DNA of 64,000 nucleotides from Parietichytrium sp. I65-24A (Eukaryota; Sar; Bigyra; Thraustochytrida; Thraustochytriidae), in assembly GCA_012862575.1 (NCBI GenBank), contig BLSF01000016.1, forward strand, positions 124,001 through 188,000, in the 5' to 3' direction. Every line of letters begins with the position of its first letter. Position 1 is the first letter of the stretch. A program made the translations under genes and the position numbers. The notes below the pieces were generated by a model, which was not told the origin of the DNA, searched no databases, and worked only from the letters and a program-made list of their open reading frames with translations. This document shows, one piece after another, positions 30,484 through 40,835 of this stretch.

Positions 30484-31113
30484 AGGAAGTGTGAGGCACT
30501 GTGCGAGGGGTCAGCTTTCTTTTCCAGGTCACATCCGTGTGTCTTGGCGTGGAACTGGGGAGGATGCGGGGGACGGGAGCTATGCTATGAAGACATTTCG
30601 ACAATATTTCTGACACCTCTTGTTTGAAAGCGTTCAACGCTTTATGAACGTATGTCGCGCATAACGGAGCATTGTCCCCCGTCTGTCCCTTTCTCGAATC
30701 TCCTCATTTCCATTTCCACCGCGCGCGCCTTCTTCTACTCGCTGTTTGTTCTTAATCCGCTGCTTGCGTCATCACCACGTCATTCGCATACCCTAACCTA
30801 GGGTTGGGGTTCGTACCTTTTTCGTCAGCGCCAACCATTAGCCGATCCGTCCCATCTCGCCCGTCTCTTCGCTAGCAATTCCCTTACTGGTGTCGTATCC
30901 TTCGCTCGCTATCGCTCATTACCGCTTGGGTCTAGCGCGCGGCCGTCAGTCACCTCTTGGTCCAACCTCGTCCGTGCTTGGTGCTTCTCGCTTCGTTTCG
31001 TTCCGCGGCGTGGTCTGCGTGGTCCCGCAGCATTGTTGCACTGTTGCACTGTTGCATTGTTGCTGGTTCTCCTCGCGGTTCCTTTGTGTTCTCTCGCTCG
31101 CGGCGGAAGAGAG

Positions 31114-32172
31114 ATGGTGCAGGTGGTCCCTTTCGAACGGACTGCACTGGCGCTCGCGAACCGCGGAGCAGACCATGGGTCCTCGGACGCGCTCAAGACG
31201 GGAGCTGCACGGCACGGCGATGCGGCGTACTACGAATTCCACTTGGACCACCTCACCGCGCACAAGGACCACCTCAGCATAAACAGCTGGTGCCTCCCCG
31301 TCTACGCGAACCCCGCCTTGCTTGCTGCTGCCAACGGCGGCAGTGCCAACACTGTCAACACTGTTGCCGCTTCGAATGTGGGCTCTGCGGCGGCTGCTGG
31401 GGAGGCGGCTGCACATGCGAAGGGCCGCACGAAGCGCGGGGCGAGGCCTACAAGAGCTGCTGCGAGCGCAGGTGCAGGGGCGCCTGTTGTGAAGCTGGAG
31501 CAACGGACCGCGAGCGAAGGGCCTGTGAAACCGCGCAGACGCCACGGGGTCGGGGAGAGCGCAGTGGATGGCGCTTCTGCTCCCAGCGAGGAGTTTGTGA
31601 CGCGGTCTGGTCGCCTTGCCAAGGTCCGCCGCACCACGTACGACTTCTCGAACGACTTTGCAGAGCAAGATGACGAGGCCGGTGGAAAGAGGAAGCGGAA
31701 GCGCGCCTCCGGAGTCAACGGCGAGACTGGTGGCACGTACAAGTTTGAGGACATCTACACAGTTTTCAATCTGCTCGGACCGCGTGGCCCGCCACTTTCC
31801 ACTTGGCTTCGTGTCGACCAGTCTGGACGGGTTTCTTTTGTAGACTCTAGCAACGCCCCCCTCGGGCAGCTTCAGGGGCTTGACGCGGTTCAAGTCGGTG
31901 ATCGATTGGTGTCGACCACCTCCACACCGCAAGGCACGAAGCTTGTTCTGGCAAGAGAGCATGAAAAGTTCATTCCCAAGCTGCTAGGTCTCCAAGGGGA
32001 GCTCATCTATCCGGCCAGCATTTACGCTGTTGTGAACGAGCTCGGTGGTTATGACAATGTTGTCAAGAGCCGTCTTTGGCAGACGGTTCGCACTCGATTG
32101 AACTTGCAAAAAAATACTACGTCGAGCGGTTTTACACTCCGGAAAGCTTATGAGACGTACTTCCTCAGTTGA
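31114..32172 (+). CDS. ARID-domain protein, probably chromatin-associated
   Basis: The first in-frame ATG is at 31114 (352 residues); the open frame upstream lacks a Met and its hydrophobic stretch is a TTGCAC repeat artefact. The C-terminal 75 residues match the ARID/BRIGHT DNA-binding fold: PASIYAVVNELGGYDNVVKSRLWQTV, then SSGFTLRKAYETYF (compare LYKLVxxLGGYDKV...LWxxV and AYxLKxxYExYL). The N-terminal ARID helices are weak, and the protein stops almost immediately after the last helix. The middle is basic and low complexity, including nuclear-signal-like runs (GGKRKRKR, KPRRRH). A moderately conserved block (YKFEDIYTVFNLLG...TWLRVDQSGRVSF) precedes the ARID. Role in chromatin regulation is family inference. 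Confidence 0.85.
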   Translation: MVQVVPFERTALALANRGADHGSSDALKTGAARHGDAAYYEFHLDHLTAHKDHLSINSWCLPVYANPALLAAANGGSANTVNTVAASNVGSAAAAGEAAAHAKGRTKRGARPTRAAASAGAGAPVVKLEQRTASEGPVKPRRRHGVGESAVDGASAPSEEFVTRSGRLAKVRRTTYDFSNDFAEQDDEAGGKRKRKRASGVNGETGGTYKFEDIYTVFNLLGPRGPPLSTWLRVDQSGRVSFVDSSNAPLGQLQGLDAVQVGDRLVSTTSTPQGTKLVLAREHEKFIPKLLGLQGELIYPASIYAVVNELGGYDNVVKSRLWQTVRTRLNLQKNTTSSGFTLRKAYETYFLS

Positions 32173-33829
32173 GTTGAGTTTTTGGTGAGTTTATTGGTTG
32201 TTGTTTAGAGAAGGCTCCGGATCCTCGCAGCTTGAGCGATGGTAGTTGCAGCATTTGTGTGGGCGGTGCAGATTGTGGCGATGATGAGTTAATTATTCAT
32301 AGAATCATTGTCGGATGCTTTGAATGACCGAAAAATATAACATGCACCACCAACTGAGTCATACCAAACCACCACAAGATCGCAAAGTTCACTACCTGGC
32401 CAAAAGTTGCGGGAGGTCTGGGAAGGGGAGAGGGTACACTTGTGTCAATAGCCGATGATTACAAAAACGTTTACCCGACTGAACCGGGGGTCGCTCCTCG
32501 ATTAAACCGTGTCGAGAACAACGCTGTGGTTTCCATGAAGGCTTTTTGAGTCTTGTGTATCTATTTTCTCCGTCGATTCCTCGCTCTGTGTGAATTGTCT
32601 CGCTGACTTGTTTGCTATGTGTTGTTGCAGTTAGCGTCCCAGACGTGTGTAGCAAAGTGTCGTCTTTTTTAATTGCGGCTTTTAGGTTTAGGTAGGTTCT
32701 TTCTGTTTAGGGTGTGGAGAGGAAAGGTTTGGAGTGGTTTGGCTTTGGAGATCTGGGACTTGAGAGAGATGTGTGGCGTTTGCCATCGCGTTGAGCGTAG
32801 CACTTGATCTTTTGTTGTCAAGTAGCTCGCGCCGCGACACGATATCGAATTGGAAAGATGAAGACTGGATTCCCCCACTCGACGCGCAATAGCGATGACG
32901 ATATTATATCCGACAAGTATCCATCTAGCTGACCCTTTCGATTGTGTTCGCCTATACGCTTGGCCGTCCTTTCCTCTGTTTTCTTGCATGCGTGATGCAC
33001 AGAAGCCATGATTTACAAATATTAACCAGACTGGTAGCTAGCCAACAAAAGTTTATCGCAGTGACCACAAGATCTTTTAGATCACCACCCATTGTCTGAG
33101 CTTCCCTGTAGGAGAAAAGTGCATCACTTACTGGCAACAGTGGTCTTGAGTGTGGGGTGGTGGGTGTTTTGTGAATGGGCTGTATAGAGTTTCGGCTGAC
33201 GATTTTTTTCCAATTGTGCAGTTATCAAAACACAATGCTGAATTTCTAAATTCTGTGCATTCCTTTTTCCTTTTATCGATCGGTGTTTCCGGATATGGAT
33301 AGAGTATTGTCTTTTTCATGCAGATGAGATTGTTATATGTGATGTGTGTGGTGAAGGTGGTATGGCAGGAGGCCGGATACATGGAGAAGCGCAGGAAGGA
33401 TCGAAGAGATGCACAAATTTCTTATCTACATTCCCTGAAGTTTCTGGTGAAGACTACTTTATTCACACTGGCTGATCGTTTTCTTTCGGCATCTCCATGT
33501 CTTTTGCAACAATGGGTGATGCAGTCGATGTGATTGGCGGTTGTGGGTTGGAGGGAGGGTTGGTGTAGGAGAGGAGGAGGGGGGCCACATTTGTTCGCTA
33601 AAGTAAAAGTGCGCGCGCAGCGGGAAGTGATGAGAGTACTTGCTCTAACCCAGCTCGCTTCGAGGACTTGCTCCGTTGAAGATTAACAAAGTTCCGCTAA
33701 TTAATTAGCACTGATCTCTTTGTGTGCGCACACGTTTTACTGTCTTATACCAGAGAATAAGAGATTTACATATTTTTCTATTGCAATTTTGGTCGCAGCC
33801 ACCCCCTCTATGGTGGTGAACCCTTCACT
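32173..33829. other. 1.7-kb convergent 3' spacer
   Basis: It lies between the 3' ends of the ARID and kinesin genes. No gene is supported on either strand; short open stretches at 32392-32989 on minus have no recognisable motif. Unusually long for a convergent spacer in this window (others are 0.3-0.7 kb). Confidence 0.55.
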
Positions 33830-36382
33830 TCACTCTATTGCAGTTTGGTTGTTTTTGAGCAAGTCTTGCAGCGCTTCTGCAGACTTGACTTTTTTAAGGC
33901 TTTTCATCTGCTCTGCGTCCATACTCTCGTGAGTAACCTTCCGACCTAGAGGCGACAACAAGCTCATCTTGCTGAGGAGCCACTCTGAGGTTGGCAATCG
34001 TGATTGACTTGAACCCGTTGATGGTGAGTCGCCGCTTATATTAGCCAGTGACGTGGAAGCCTTCCCAACAAAAGTATCGTCCACTTTTGCGCAAGCAGGG
34101 GAACTGTCCGAACTGTTGCGACGCTGCGAGGACTTTCTGTTATTGCGTGAATTCGAAGCGTCAAAGTCTTTTAAACTTTCGGCTGGACCGGATTTGCCGA
34201 CAACTGGTTTAATGACCTTCGGGGCAACTGTGGAGGAGCTTCCGTTGATCGTAGAAACACCCTGATCCCCGGCGCTCAACTCTCGCACATCCATGCCATC
34301 AAGGGCTTTCTTATACATACTCAGCTCCTGGTGCAATTGAGAAATTCGTTCATTTGATTCCACGACATTCTGTTTGTAGGCAACTTGAAAGTCGTGCAGT
34401 GCTTCCTCAAGAAAAGTAATTTGACTCTCCCGGTTCTGCAATTTCAGCCTCCAATTCAATTCAGCTTGTTTTGCTGCTTCTAGTCTCGCCACCGCAGCCT
34501 TCAATCTGCCTTCAGTGGACTTTGCCTGCTCCTTCTCGCGAGCCATGCGGCTCAGAAGGGCTCCGGTCTCGCCTTTCTTCAGAGCGGCCACGGTCTCTTG
34601 GGTCTCCAAATGAGCCAGCCGTAAGGTGATGTACCGATCGGTCACAATTTCGAGGTCGCGCTGAAGCAATTCCGTTCGAGACAGCGCGCCGTCAGCAGCA
34701 TTGCGGAGTGCGCTGAGAGACTCCTTCTCGAGTCTCTCCTTCTCCTCGTGAACTGCAGCAGAACTGGATGGTGATGGAAGCCCATCTCGGAAATTTGGGT
34801 TTGCACTAGTTTCTTCCTCAAGTTGAGCAAGAATAGCCTCTTTCTCCTTCTCAAGTCCGTCAATCGAGATTTGGAGTTCTGCTACCTTGAAGGAAAGCTT
34901 CTCCCTCGTTAACTCTAACTCCTTATTCTTCTCACTAAGTGTTGAGTTTTTTTCCATCTGCCCAGCATGCTCAGTCTCGAGCTGCCGGACCGTCTTCCGC
35001 AGTCCATTCAGCTCCCCTTTTGCTAGCCTGAGTTCAATAGTGCGATCCTCAAGACGAGTACGAAGTTTGTCACTGGTATTCAAAGCAACGGTAAGGGCCT
35101 CCTCGGCGCGCCGAAGCAAGTCTGCGTCTCCACTCGGCTTGGAAGGTGGTGAGGCTAGCATTGTGGATCCCTGTAAAGCACCACCGCACGATAGAGCCAT
35201 CGTTTCCTGCAACTTAGACGAGCCCACTTGGGACTGAACTCCAAGTTTCGCCTCCAATGACTGGCAGTATGCCCCCAATTCGCGAATCGTTTCCTTTGCG
35301 TTACGTAGCATCGCCTTGTATTCGGAAATGGAGTACGTCTTGTTCACTTTGGGTTTATTTCTGATTCGCTTGGCCCTACTGCCGAAGCGGAGAGTTGACA
35401 ATGTCTCAACAGCATTATATGAATAGCAAGAGCAGGTAATAATCAGACTCGTTTTGGAGTTTCCTCCGAGCGAGTCCTGAAGCAGGCGAGTCAATTTAGA
35501 GTCACGGTAAGGTATGTGCTTGCTCCCCTCCACAAGGCTTTTAATAACATTTCCGAGCGCGGACAAACTCTTGTTAATCATCTTGGCTTCCTCCAACACT
35601 TCGGCGGTGGCTTGCGTCTTCTTCACCATCTCTGAACCAGCAAGATCCACGAGGTACAGTCTCCCTGTCTTTGTGGTGTCGCTGCGAGTGTCTCTCTGCG
35701 TGACAGTAAGTATGAACACGGAATGGCTCCTGCTTGAATCTTGGTTCATTCGTGTGGAAGCGATCGCCCGACAGGCAGACCCTTTGGCCGCGACCTTTAG
35801 TAACTCCTGGGGTGTTGAGACATAGATTTCCTCGGCCCCGTCCAGCGCAACTTCTCCAGACTTGGTCTCCCTGATCAAAAGATTTTTCCCAGACGCAGAA
35901 GGATTCAAAAGGTCTTGGATGCGCTCCATGTATATTTCCACAAAGCTGGCCTTTACAAGAAACTCCGTCCCCGCTTCAGCACGTGCCATGGCGACAAAAA
36001 TATCCTCCGATATACGAGGGATCACTCCTCGCAAATCAGGATTTTCCGAAAAGTCGTCTGGGCCCATCATTGTGTGAGTCTTTCCGGAACCAGTTTGCCC
36101 GTAGGCAAATATCGTGCAGGAGTAACCCTCCAGCACATCGGTCACGAGAGGTGCCGCACAGCACGTGTACACTTGCTCCTGAGTCGCAGTGTCATCCAAT
36201 ACAGCGTCGAACGTAAAATCTGTCTCATCGTCCTTCACCTTCACTGTCACCGCTTGCCCATCGAATTTGACGCATCGCTCACTAGAGCCTTCCGTTGCCC
36301 CGCTCTGAGGGCGAAATCGTGCGCATACCTTGACCCCGTCCGACTCCGGGCGCGGCGGAGGATCCCCCGATGGAGGGCGCAT
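33830..36382 (-). CDS. Kinesin with N-terminal motor, kinesin-1 (KHC)-like
   Basis: The first ATG in frame is at 36382 (850 residues). The motor domain occupies roughly residues 15-345: P-loop GQTGSGKT at 95-102, switch I NQDSSRSH, switch II DLAGSE, and the microtubule-binding region HIPYRDSKLTRLLQDSLGGNSKT. The neck region RAKRIRNKPKVNK follows. The stalk (about 355-720) is predicted coiled coil, broken by low-complexity segments. The tail is Ser-rich. The order and neck resemble conventional kinesin heavy chains, plus-end directed cargo motors, but no light-chain or IAK-type tail motif is recognisable, so the subfamily is not certain. Single exon. Confidence 0.92.
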   Translation of the reverse strand: MRPPSGDPPPRPESDGVKVCARFRPQSGATEGSSERCVKFDGQAVTVKVKDDETDFTFDAVLDDTATQEQVYTCCAAPLVTDVLEGYSCTIFAYGQTGSGKTHTMMGPDDFSENPDLRGVIPRISEDIFVAMARAEAGTEFLVKASFVEIYMERIQDLLNPSASGKNLLIRETKSGEVALDGAEEIYVSTPQELLKVAAKGSACRAIASTRMNQDSSRSHSVFILTVTQRDTRSDTTKTGRLYLVDLAGSEMVKKTQATAEVLEEAKMINKSLSALGNVIKSLVEGSKHIPYRDSKLTRLLQDSLGGNSKTSLIITCSCYSYNAVETLSTLRFGSRAKRIRNKPKVNKTYSISEYKAMLRNAKETIRELGAYCQSLEAKLGVQSQVGSSKLQETMALSCGGALQGSTMLASPPSKPSGDADLLRRAEEALTVALNTSDKLRTRLEDRTIELRLAKGELNGLRKTVRQLETEHAGQMEKNSTLSEKNKELELTREKLSFKVAELQISIDGLEKEKEAILAQLEEETSANPNFRDGLPSPSSSAAVHEEKERLEKESLSALRNAADGALSRTELLQRDLEIVTDRYITLRLAHLETQETVAALKKGETGALLSRMAREKEQAKSTEGRLKAAVARLEAAKQAELNWRLKLQNRESQITFLEEALHDFQVAYKQNVVESNERISQLHQELSMYKKALDGMDVRELSAGDQGVSTINGSSSTVAPKVIKPVVGKSGPAESLKDFDASNSRNNRKSSQRRNSSDSSPACAKVDDTFVGKASTSLANISGDSPSTGSSQSRLPTSEWLLSKMSLLSPLGRKVTHESMDAEQMKSLKKVKSAEALQDLLKNNQTAIE

Positions 36383-36563
36383 CCACTGCAACTAAATTTC
36401 CCAAGAGATACTTGGCGCCAAACGCACTCCCAGATCTATGCCCGAGTGACGCAGGTTGCCAACTCTCTCGGAGGCTCAGCCGAAGAGCGCTCCGCTGGAT
36501 CCGCTGGAAAAGCTGGAAAACGTCCGAGGAGGTGACCTGTTGCAAGCTGCTATTGCCCCCCAC

Positions 36564-36589
36564 ACCGAGTACCGAGTACCGAGTACCGA
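36564..36589. repeat. ACCGAGT tandem repeat
   Basis: Three perfect 7-bp units plus a partial fourth, giving regularly spaced GTAC sites about 180 bp upstream of the kinesin start. Confidence 0.9.
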
Positions 36590-36850
36590 TTAAAGTATAC
36601 ACCGGGCGCTCGCAAGATGCCCGTGAAGAGGAAGCGCCGCGTACACGTACAAGTACGCAGACACAGAGACAGAAACCACGCCCCTTTTCACTTTTTGGAC
36701 AGAAGACAAGGTACTAGTACCAGTACGATAGGCTAAAGCTGAACGTCCACACTAGCTCGGGCATAGAGATGCGCATCATGCGTTTCGTCTGTTTCTGTTT
36801 TTGAGTCTGTTTTCGTTCGTCTCTTTCGTTCTCGAGAGAATGAGATGCTA

Positions 36851-36884
36851 CCCAACCAACCAACCAACCAACAAACCAACCAAC
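36851..36884. repeat. CCAA tandem repeat
   Basis: About eight CCAA units with one CAAA interruption. Confidence 0.9.
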
Positions 36885-37963
36885 GTTTGCTTGCTCGCTG
36901 TGAGTGACTGTGGAAGGTGGTTTATTGGTTGTTTCATTGTTTCACGACTGTTGACATCATCCCTCTCGCCTCTCTCTCTCTCTTGCAAGCATGCAAACCC
37001 TTACCGGTACATATAAGTGTACCCGTACAGCAATCAATCATCCATCAATTGAATTCTTTGATTGAAAAATGAGATCAAACCAGTCTCCTCTTCACTTCCA
37101 CTCTTTTTCGCTGTTATTCTTGCAAGATCAAAAAATGAACATTGAACATTTTTCAAGAGAACAAATGACAAATAAGTACTTTTAATGGGCTTTGGTCATG
37201 GCTATAATGGCTATGATAAATCATCATCATGCCACTTACTCCTATTCATACTGATAGGCTCCAACCATAATGACAAACAGTCAAGCATTTTTTGATACTC
37301 GCGATATTTATATTCGACAGTCCCATAGTGGTCATTAGGGAAAAAGTGACAGTTTGTCTGAGCCTATCTTTTTGGTCCACAATGTCCACTATGTCCAAAT
37401 CTCTGCTATCATACGATCAGGAATCAGGATCCCTCTCAGAGGCTCGTCATGATCTCAACGGAGTACCGGTGCTACTCGCGCCCACAGTCAGGAGCGCAAG
37501 TGGTAAAATTCGCGACCGCGAGACGCACAGACAGTCAGTCGATAAGTTATTACGCAATTTGCGTTTTTTGCCTCTCGCCACTGGCATCTTGGTACCGGTA
37601 CCATTAGTCGCAGCTATTCCAAGTTCAAAGTTGAAGTTCCGAGTACGCTGAACGGAAACTGTCAGAGTGCACAGAGGATACGCATTTGTTGGGGACCACA
37701 ATTGAGGCCGGGCCCCTTTCTAGCTAGAGCTGCAGCTGCTGGCTTGGAAGCGGCGGGGACTGCATTCGCCCAACATTGGCCGCACAGAACCGTCCGCGCT
37801 GTACACTGGGGACTCGCTCGTCCGTACGCTTGCGCCTCACTCGTCAGTCGCGTTACTCCCGGCTGACGAAAGGTTTCCTTGCGAGGGAATCGAGGGTCGG
37901 ACACCTTGAGAGCTGTCTCTGTCTGCGCACACTCCGCACCTGGTCTGCGTGCTTCACAAAAGC

Positions 37964-40561
37964 ATGCGGTTAAGCTCGACCTTGGGTCCACTGCTCTGCC
38001 TCACCGCTACGCTCGCGGCTGGGGAAGATGCGCAAGAATGTCGAGTCGCGGGCCATTCGGACGGAACGTGCGAAGAGAACGACTTGGCTGCGTTCCAAAG
38101 ATGGTTTGCAGATAGAGGAGGCATTTTGAGCGGGGCGCGCGTGTCCGCCACCGAGATGGGAAACGGGCTTATAGCCGAAAGAACTTTGGAGGAGGCAGAA
38201 GAGCTGGTAAGAATTCCTATGGGCAGCGTGGTGTGCCTCGAAACGATTGCACAAGAGTCCGAAGGAAGCAAATACTTAGCGTCCAAGTTTGCGACCGATT
38301 CGGAGGTCGGGGTGGCATCGTTTCTTCTGCTCGAAGGAGGGAAGGGGCCCGCATCTTCTTGGGCGCCTTATTTGGACGTCTTGCCCCGCAGCGTGCCTGT
38401 GCCCTGGATGCTTGATGGGGAAAAGCTTGACATTTTGCAGAACAAAGTTTTGTCCACCGCGGTTGAGGAGCAGAGCAGAGCGGTGGATGCCTCCTTCGCA
38501 AACACCTTTGAGATTTTATCGCACGCTTTCCAGCTTGACAACATTCCTCTAATGAGCAGGAGCGCTGCGCGCGATAGATTCAGATGGGCTTACAGCATCT
38601 TGGACTCACGAGCGCTCACAATTCGCGGTCAAAAGTATCTCGTTCCCATGGCAGACATGCTCAACTACAAACACAATCCGAGACCTAGACAGCGCGACAA
38701 TGGGCGATTTTTCATGCAGCACCATGTACTTTCGGATACCGAATTTATTGTCAGAGCAGATCGCAAAACTGAGGCAGGAAGAGAAGTTTTTATGGACTAT
38801 GGGGACAACTCCAACGAAATTTACTTTCGTTACCATGGTTTCGTCCCGGAAGAGAACCCGTTCGACTGTTTGCAACTCTCAGCTGAACTCCTCGAGGATT
38901 CGGGGGACATGGGACATCTCCGAAAACAAGTTGCTTCCATGCTCAAGCTTCCATTGAGCCCTCGGCACTGTCTTAGCGTGACGGATGCTGAGAATTCATG
39001 GGGCAGGAGCGCGGTCCGAGCCATGAGACAGCTCAATGGCTTGTTGAAAGACGACCTCAAATCGTGTCAAAAGCAGCTCGGGGCCGGCACACCACAGAGA
39101 GGTGCTATTCAGCACTGTTTGAGTCTTTCACCCAAATCCGCGGGACAATTGACGAGCGCTTTAGAAGAAATGATTTCTCAATTCCCAACAAGTGTCGAGG
39201 AGGATGAGGAGATACTAGCGGGGAACTCGAAGGCTCAGCACACTGAGGAGGAGAAGGTTCTTGTCCGCTATCGGCTTCAACAGAAGCGGCTTGCTGGCAT
39301 AATTCTTGCGTATACTCGAGACAATCAGTTTCCGAGCAACATCTATGGAATTGCGTCAATCAAAGAAGCAGAGGAGCGGATACTTGAGAAGCACGATCTC
39401 ACGAAACCTCGAGACATTGGCCAAACACTTTCGTTGAGCGAGAAGGTTAGTCTTCTGAACGATTGGGTAGCGCAGCGTGGGTTCCCGACTGTGCACATCA
39501 AAGCAGTTCCGATTCCAGGGATGAGAGCTGGTGCCATTGCCACCAAGGATCTGCAACCAGAGGAGCCTTACCTTGTTGTCCCACCGCACAGTGTAATGGA
39601 CACAGCTACTTCCTTTCACAGCGACGTTTATCCGTTCTTGTATTACATAGAAACCGTGCTTGGAATGGCAGACGCGTTTCACAATTTGTTGCTATTCCTG
39701 CTATTTGAGTACTTTGTAGAAGGCCCGAAATCTCAGTGGTGGCCATATCTTGCACTTTTGCCCACGCCAGAGGAACTGTACGCACCTATGTTTTTTACTG
39801 AAGAAGAGCTTGCGCCGTTGAAAGGGCACTGGGTCCTGGGAGACATACAAGAAAATCTTCGCTCAATGAAGGTGAAGTATTCCAAGGTCAAAGGATTTCT
39901 CAAAGCAAGAATCGGGACGAGGATCTTTGGGGAGAACATCTTTTCGGAAAGGAATTACTTGTGGGCACACGCTATACTTGACTCGAGGGCGATCTGGTGG
40001 GATGGTGAACGACATCTGGTGCCTCTACTTGACATGGTGAACTGCAAATCTGACAATGGGAGGGTTCATGAAACCAAGTTTGATGCGTCACTTGGGGGTG
40101 CTGCAACGCTTGCCGCTTTACCATACCCTGCTGGGAGCGAGGTTTTCGAAGACTATGGTCAACCAAATCACATATATTTCATGTTTCACGGGTTTTCGCT
40201 CCCTAGAAACCCATACTCCTGCATAAAGTTGAAACTCTCGCTGACCAAGCTTCAGCGCATGAAGCTTGCAATCCACAAATATGGGCCCAGAGGGGATGCA
40301 GACGCAATCCCGACGGAGCATGAGTTTTGCATGCGTTTGCCACTTGACGAAAATTTGGAAATGAATATCGCTTTCAAGGATAGCCTGAACCCTGTTAAGG
40401 AAGCATTACAATTATTTCTGGGCCGTTTTGAGACGACTGCCGCAGAAGACCTTGACCGCCTGCAAACACTAGCAAGCGGACATGAGAAGTATTCTCTGGC
40501 CTTTGTGATGGAAGAGAAGCTCCTTGCAACTGCTCTGATTGAAGCAATTGGAAACAAATAG
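37964..40561 (+). CDS. Secretory-pathway protein with two tandem SETD3/LSMT-like SET modules
   Basis: The first ATG is at 37964 (865 residues, one exon). Residues 1-20 (MRLSSTLGPLLCLTATLAAG) form a signal peptide. Two homologous modules follow, about 45-430 and 500-850. Module 1 has RWAYSILDSRALTIRGQKYLVP, MADMLNYKHNP and EVFMDYGDNSNEIYFRYHGF; module 2 has LWAHAILDSRAIWWDGERHLVP, LLDMVNCKSDN and EVFEDYGQPNHIYFMFHGF. These are the SETD3/SETD6/Rubisco-LSMT pattern, including a following substrate-binding helical region. The NH of the usual DxxNH motif is replaced by NY and NC, so SAM binding may be altered. Most relatives are cytosolic, nuclear or plastid methyltransferases; a luminal duplicated form is unusual. 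Activity and substrate are unknown. Confidence 0.88.
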   Translation: MRLSSTLGPLLCLTATLAAGEDAQECRVAGHSDGTCEENDLAAFQRWFADRGGILSGARVSATEMGNGLIAERTLEEAEELVRIPMGSVVCLETIAQESEGSKYLASKFATDSEVGVASFLLLEGGKGPASSWAPYLDVLPRSVPVPWMLDGEKLDILQNKVLSTAVEEQSRAVDASFANTFEILSHAFQLDNIPLMSRSAARDRFRWAYSILDSRALTIRGQKYLVPMADMLNYKHNPRPRQRDNGRFFMQHHVLSDTEFIVRADRKTEAGREVFMDYGDNSNEIYFRYHGFVPEENPFDCLQLSAELLEDSGDMGHLRKQVASMLKLPLSPRHCLSVTDAENSWGRSAVRAMRQLNGLLKDDLKSCQKQLGAGTPQRGAIQHCLSLSPKSAGQLTSALEEMISQFPTSVEEDEEILAGNSKAQHTEEEKVLVRYRLQQKRLAGIILAYTRDNQFPSNIYGIASIKEAEERILEKHDLTKPRDIGQTLSLSEKVSLLNDWVAQRGFPTVHIKAVPIPGMRAGAIATKDLQPEEPYLVVPPHSVMDTATSFHSDVYPFLYYIETVLGMADAFHNLLLFLLFEYFVEGPKSQWWPYLALLPTPEELYAPMFFTEEELAPLKGHWVLGDIQENLRSMKVKYSKVKGFLKARIGTRIFGENIFSERNYLWAHAILDSRAIWWDGERHLVPLLDMVNCKSDNGRVHETKFDASLGGAATLAALPYPAGSEVFEDYGQPNHIYFMFHGFSLPRNPYSCIKLKLSLTKLQRMKLAIHKYGPRGDADAIPTEHEFCMRLPLDENLEMNIAFKDSLNPVKEALQLFLGRFETTAAEDLDRLQTLASGHEKYSLAFVMEEKLLATALIEAIGNK

Positions 40562-40835
40562 AACAAGCTTCAAAGTTGTCTTTACCTCAAGAAGAACACA
40601 AGAATTAAAAGATGATTTTCATACGACACATTCAGTATTAACCAGCCCACACCTAAAAATATGGGTGGTCTTCATGATTCTTCATGTCCGGCAACGTTAG
40701 GTCAGGCTGTAATGTGGAAATGTGGCATATGCCCGAAAACATCGACCTCGAAAACTTTGAACAACGCAAGTTGGCCAATTCCCGTAATATTATTGGTGAC
40801 AATGATGGACTCCAAGGAATGAGCCCACCCGGAAA

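Larger units (their letters stand above)
27235..31113. other. 3.9-kb gene-poor divergent spacer
   Basis: No recognisable protein gene. Scattered splice-like signals suggest an unrecognised spliced transcript: acceptor CTTCCAG ending 28850, donor GGTAAGTG at 28896, acceptor CTTGCAG ending 29630, donor GGTGAGTT near 29841. It also holds a G-rich run at 29094-29115, GTGGGTCG repeats at 28222-28245, and two short perfect hairpins (28755-28775, 30457-30483). An open stretch spans 29637-29981 on plus but matches nothing I know. Confidence 0.5.
36383..37963. other. Divergent spacer between kinesin and SET-protein genes
   Basis: No supported gene. It contains an ACCGAGT tandem repeat (36564-36589), a CCAA tandem repeat (36851-36884), a TTGATT/AATCA-rich patch near 37030-37075 and a GGTACCGGTACC palindrome near 37590-37601. 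Confidence 0.55.

Noticed and set aside
31033-31113. Hydrophobic N-terminal extension of the ARID protein resembling a signal peptide
   Set aside because: No ATG, and it derives from a TTGCAC-type repeat; an ARID protein is expected in the nucleus.
30946-31962. Long minus-strand and alternative plus-strand frames across the ARID gene
   Set aside because: Shadows of a GC-rich coding region; only the called frame has a domain.
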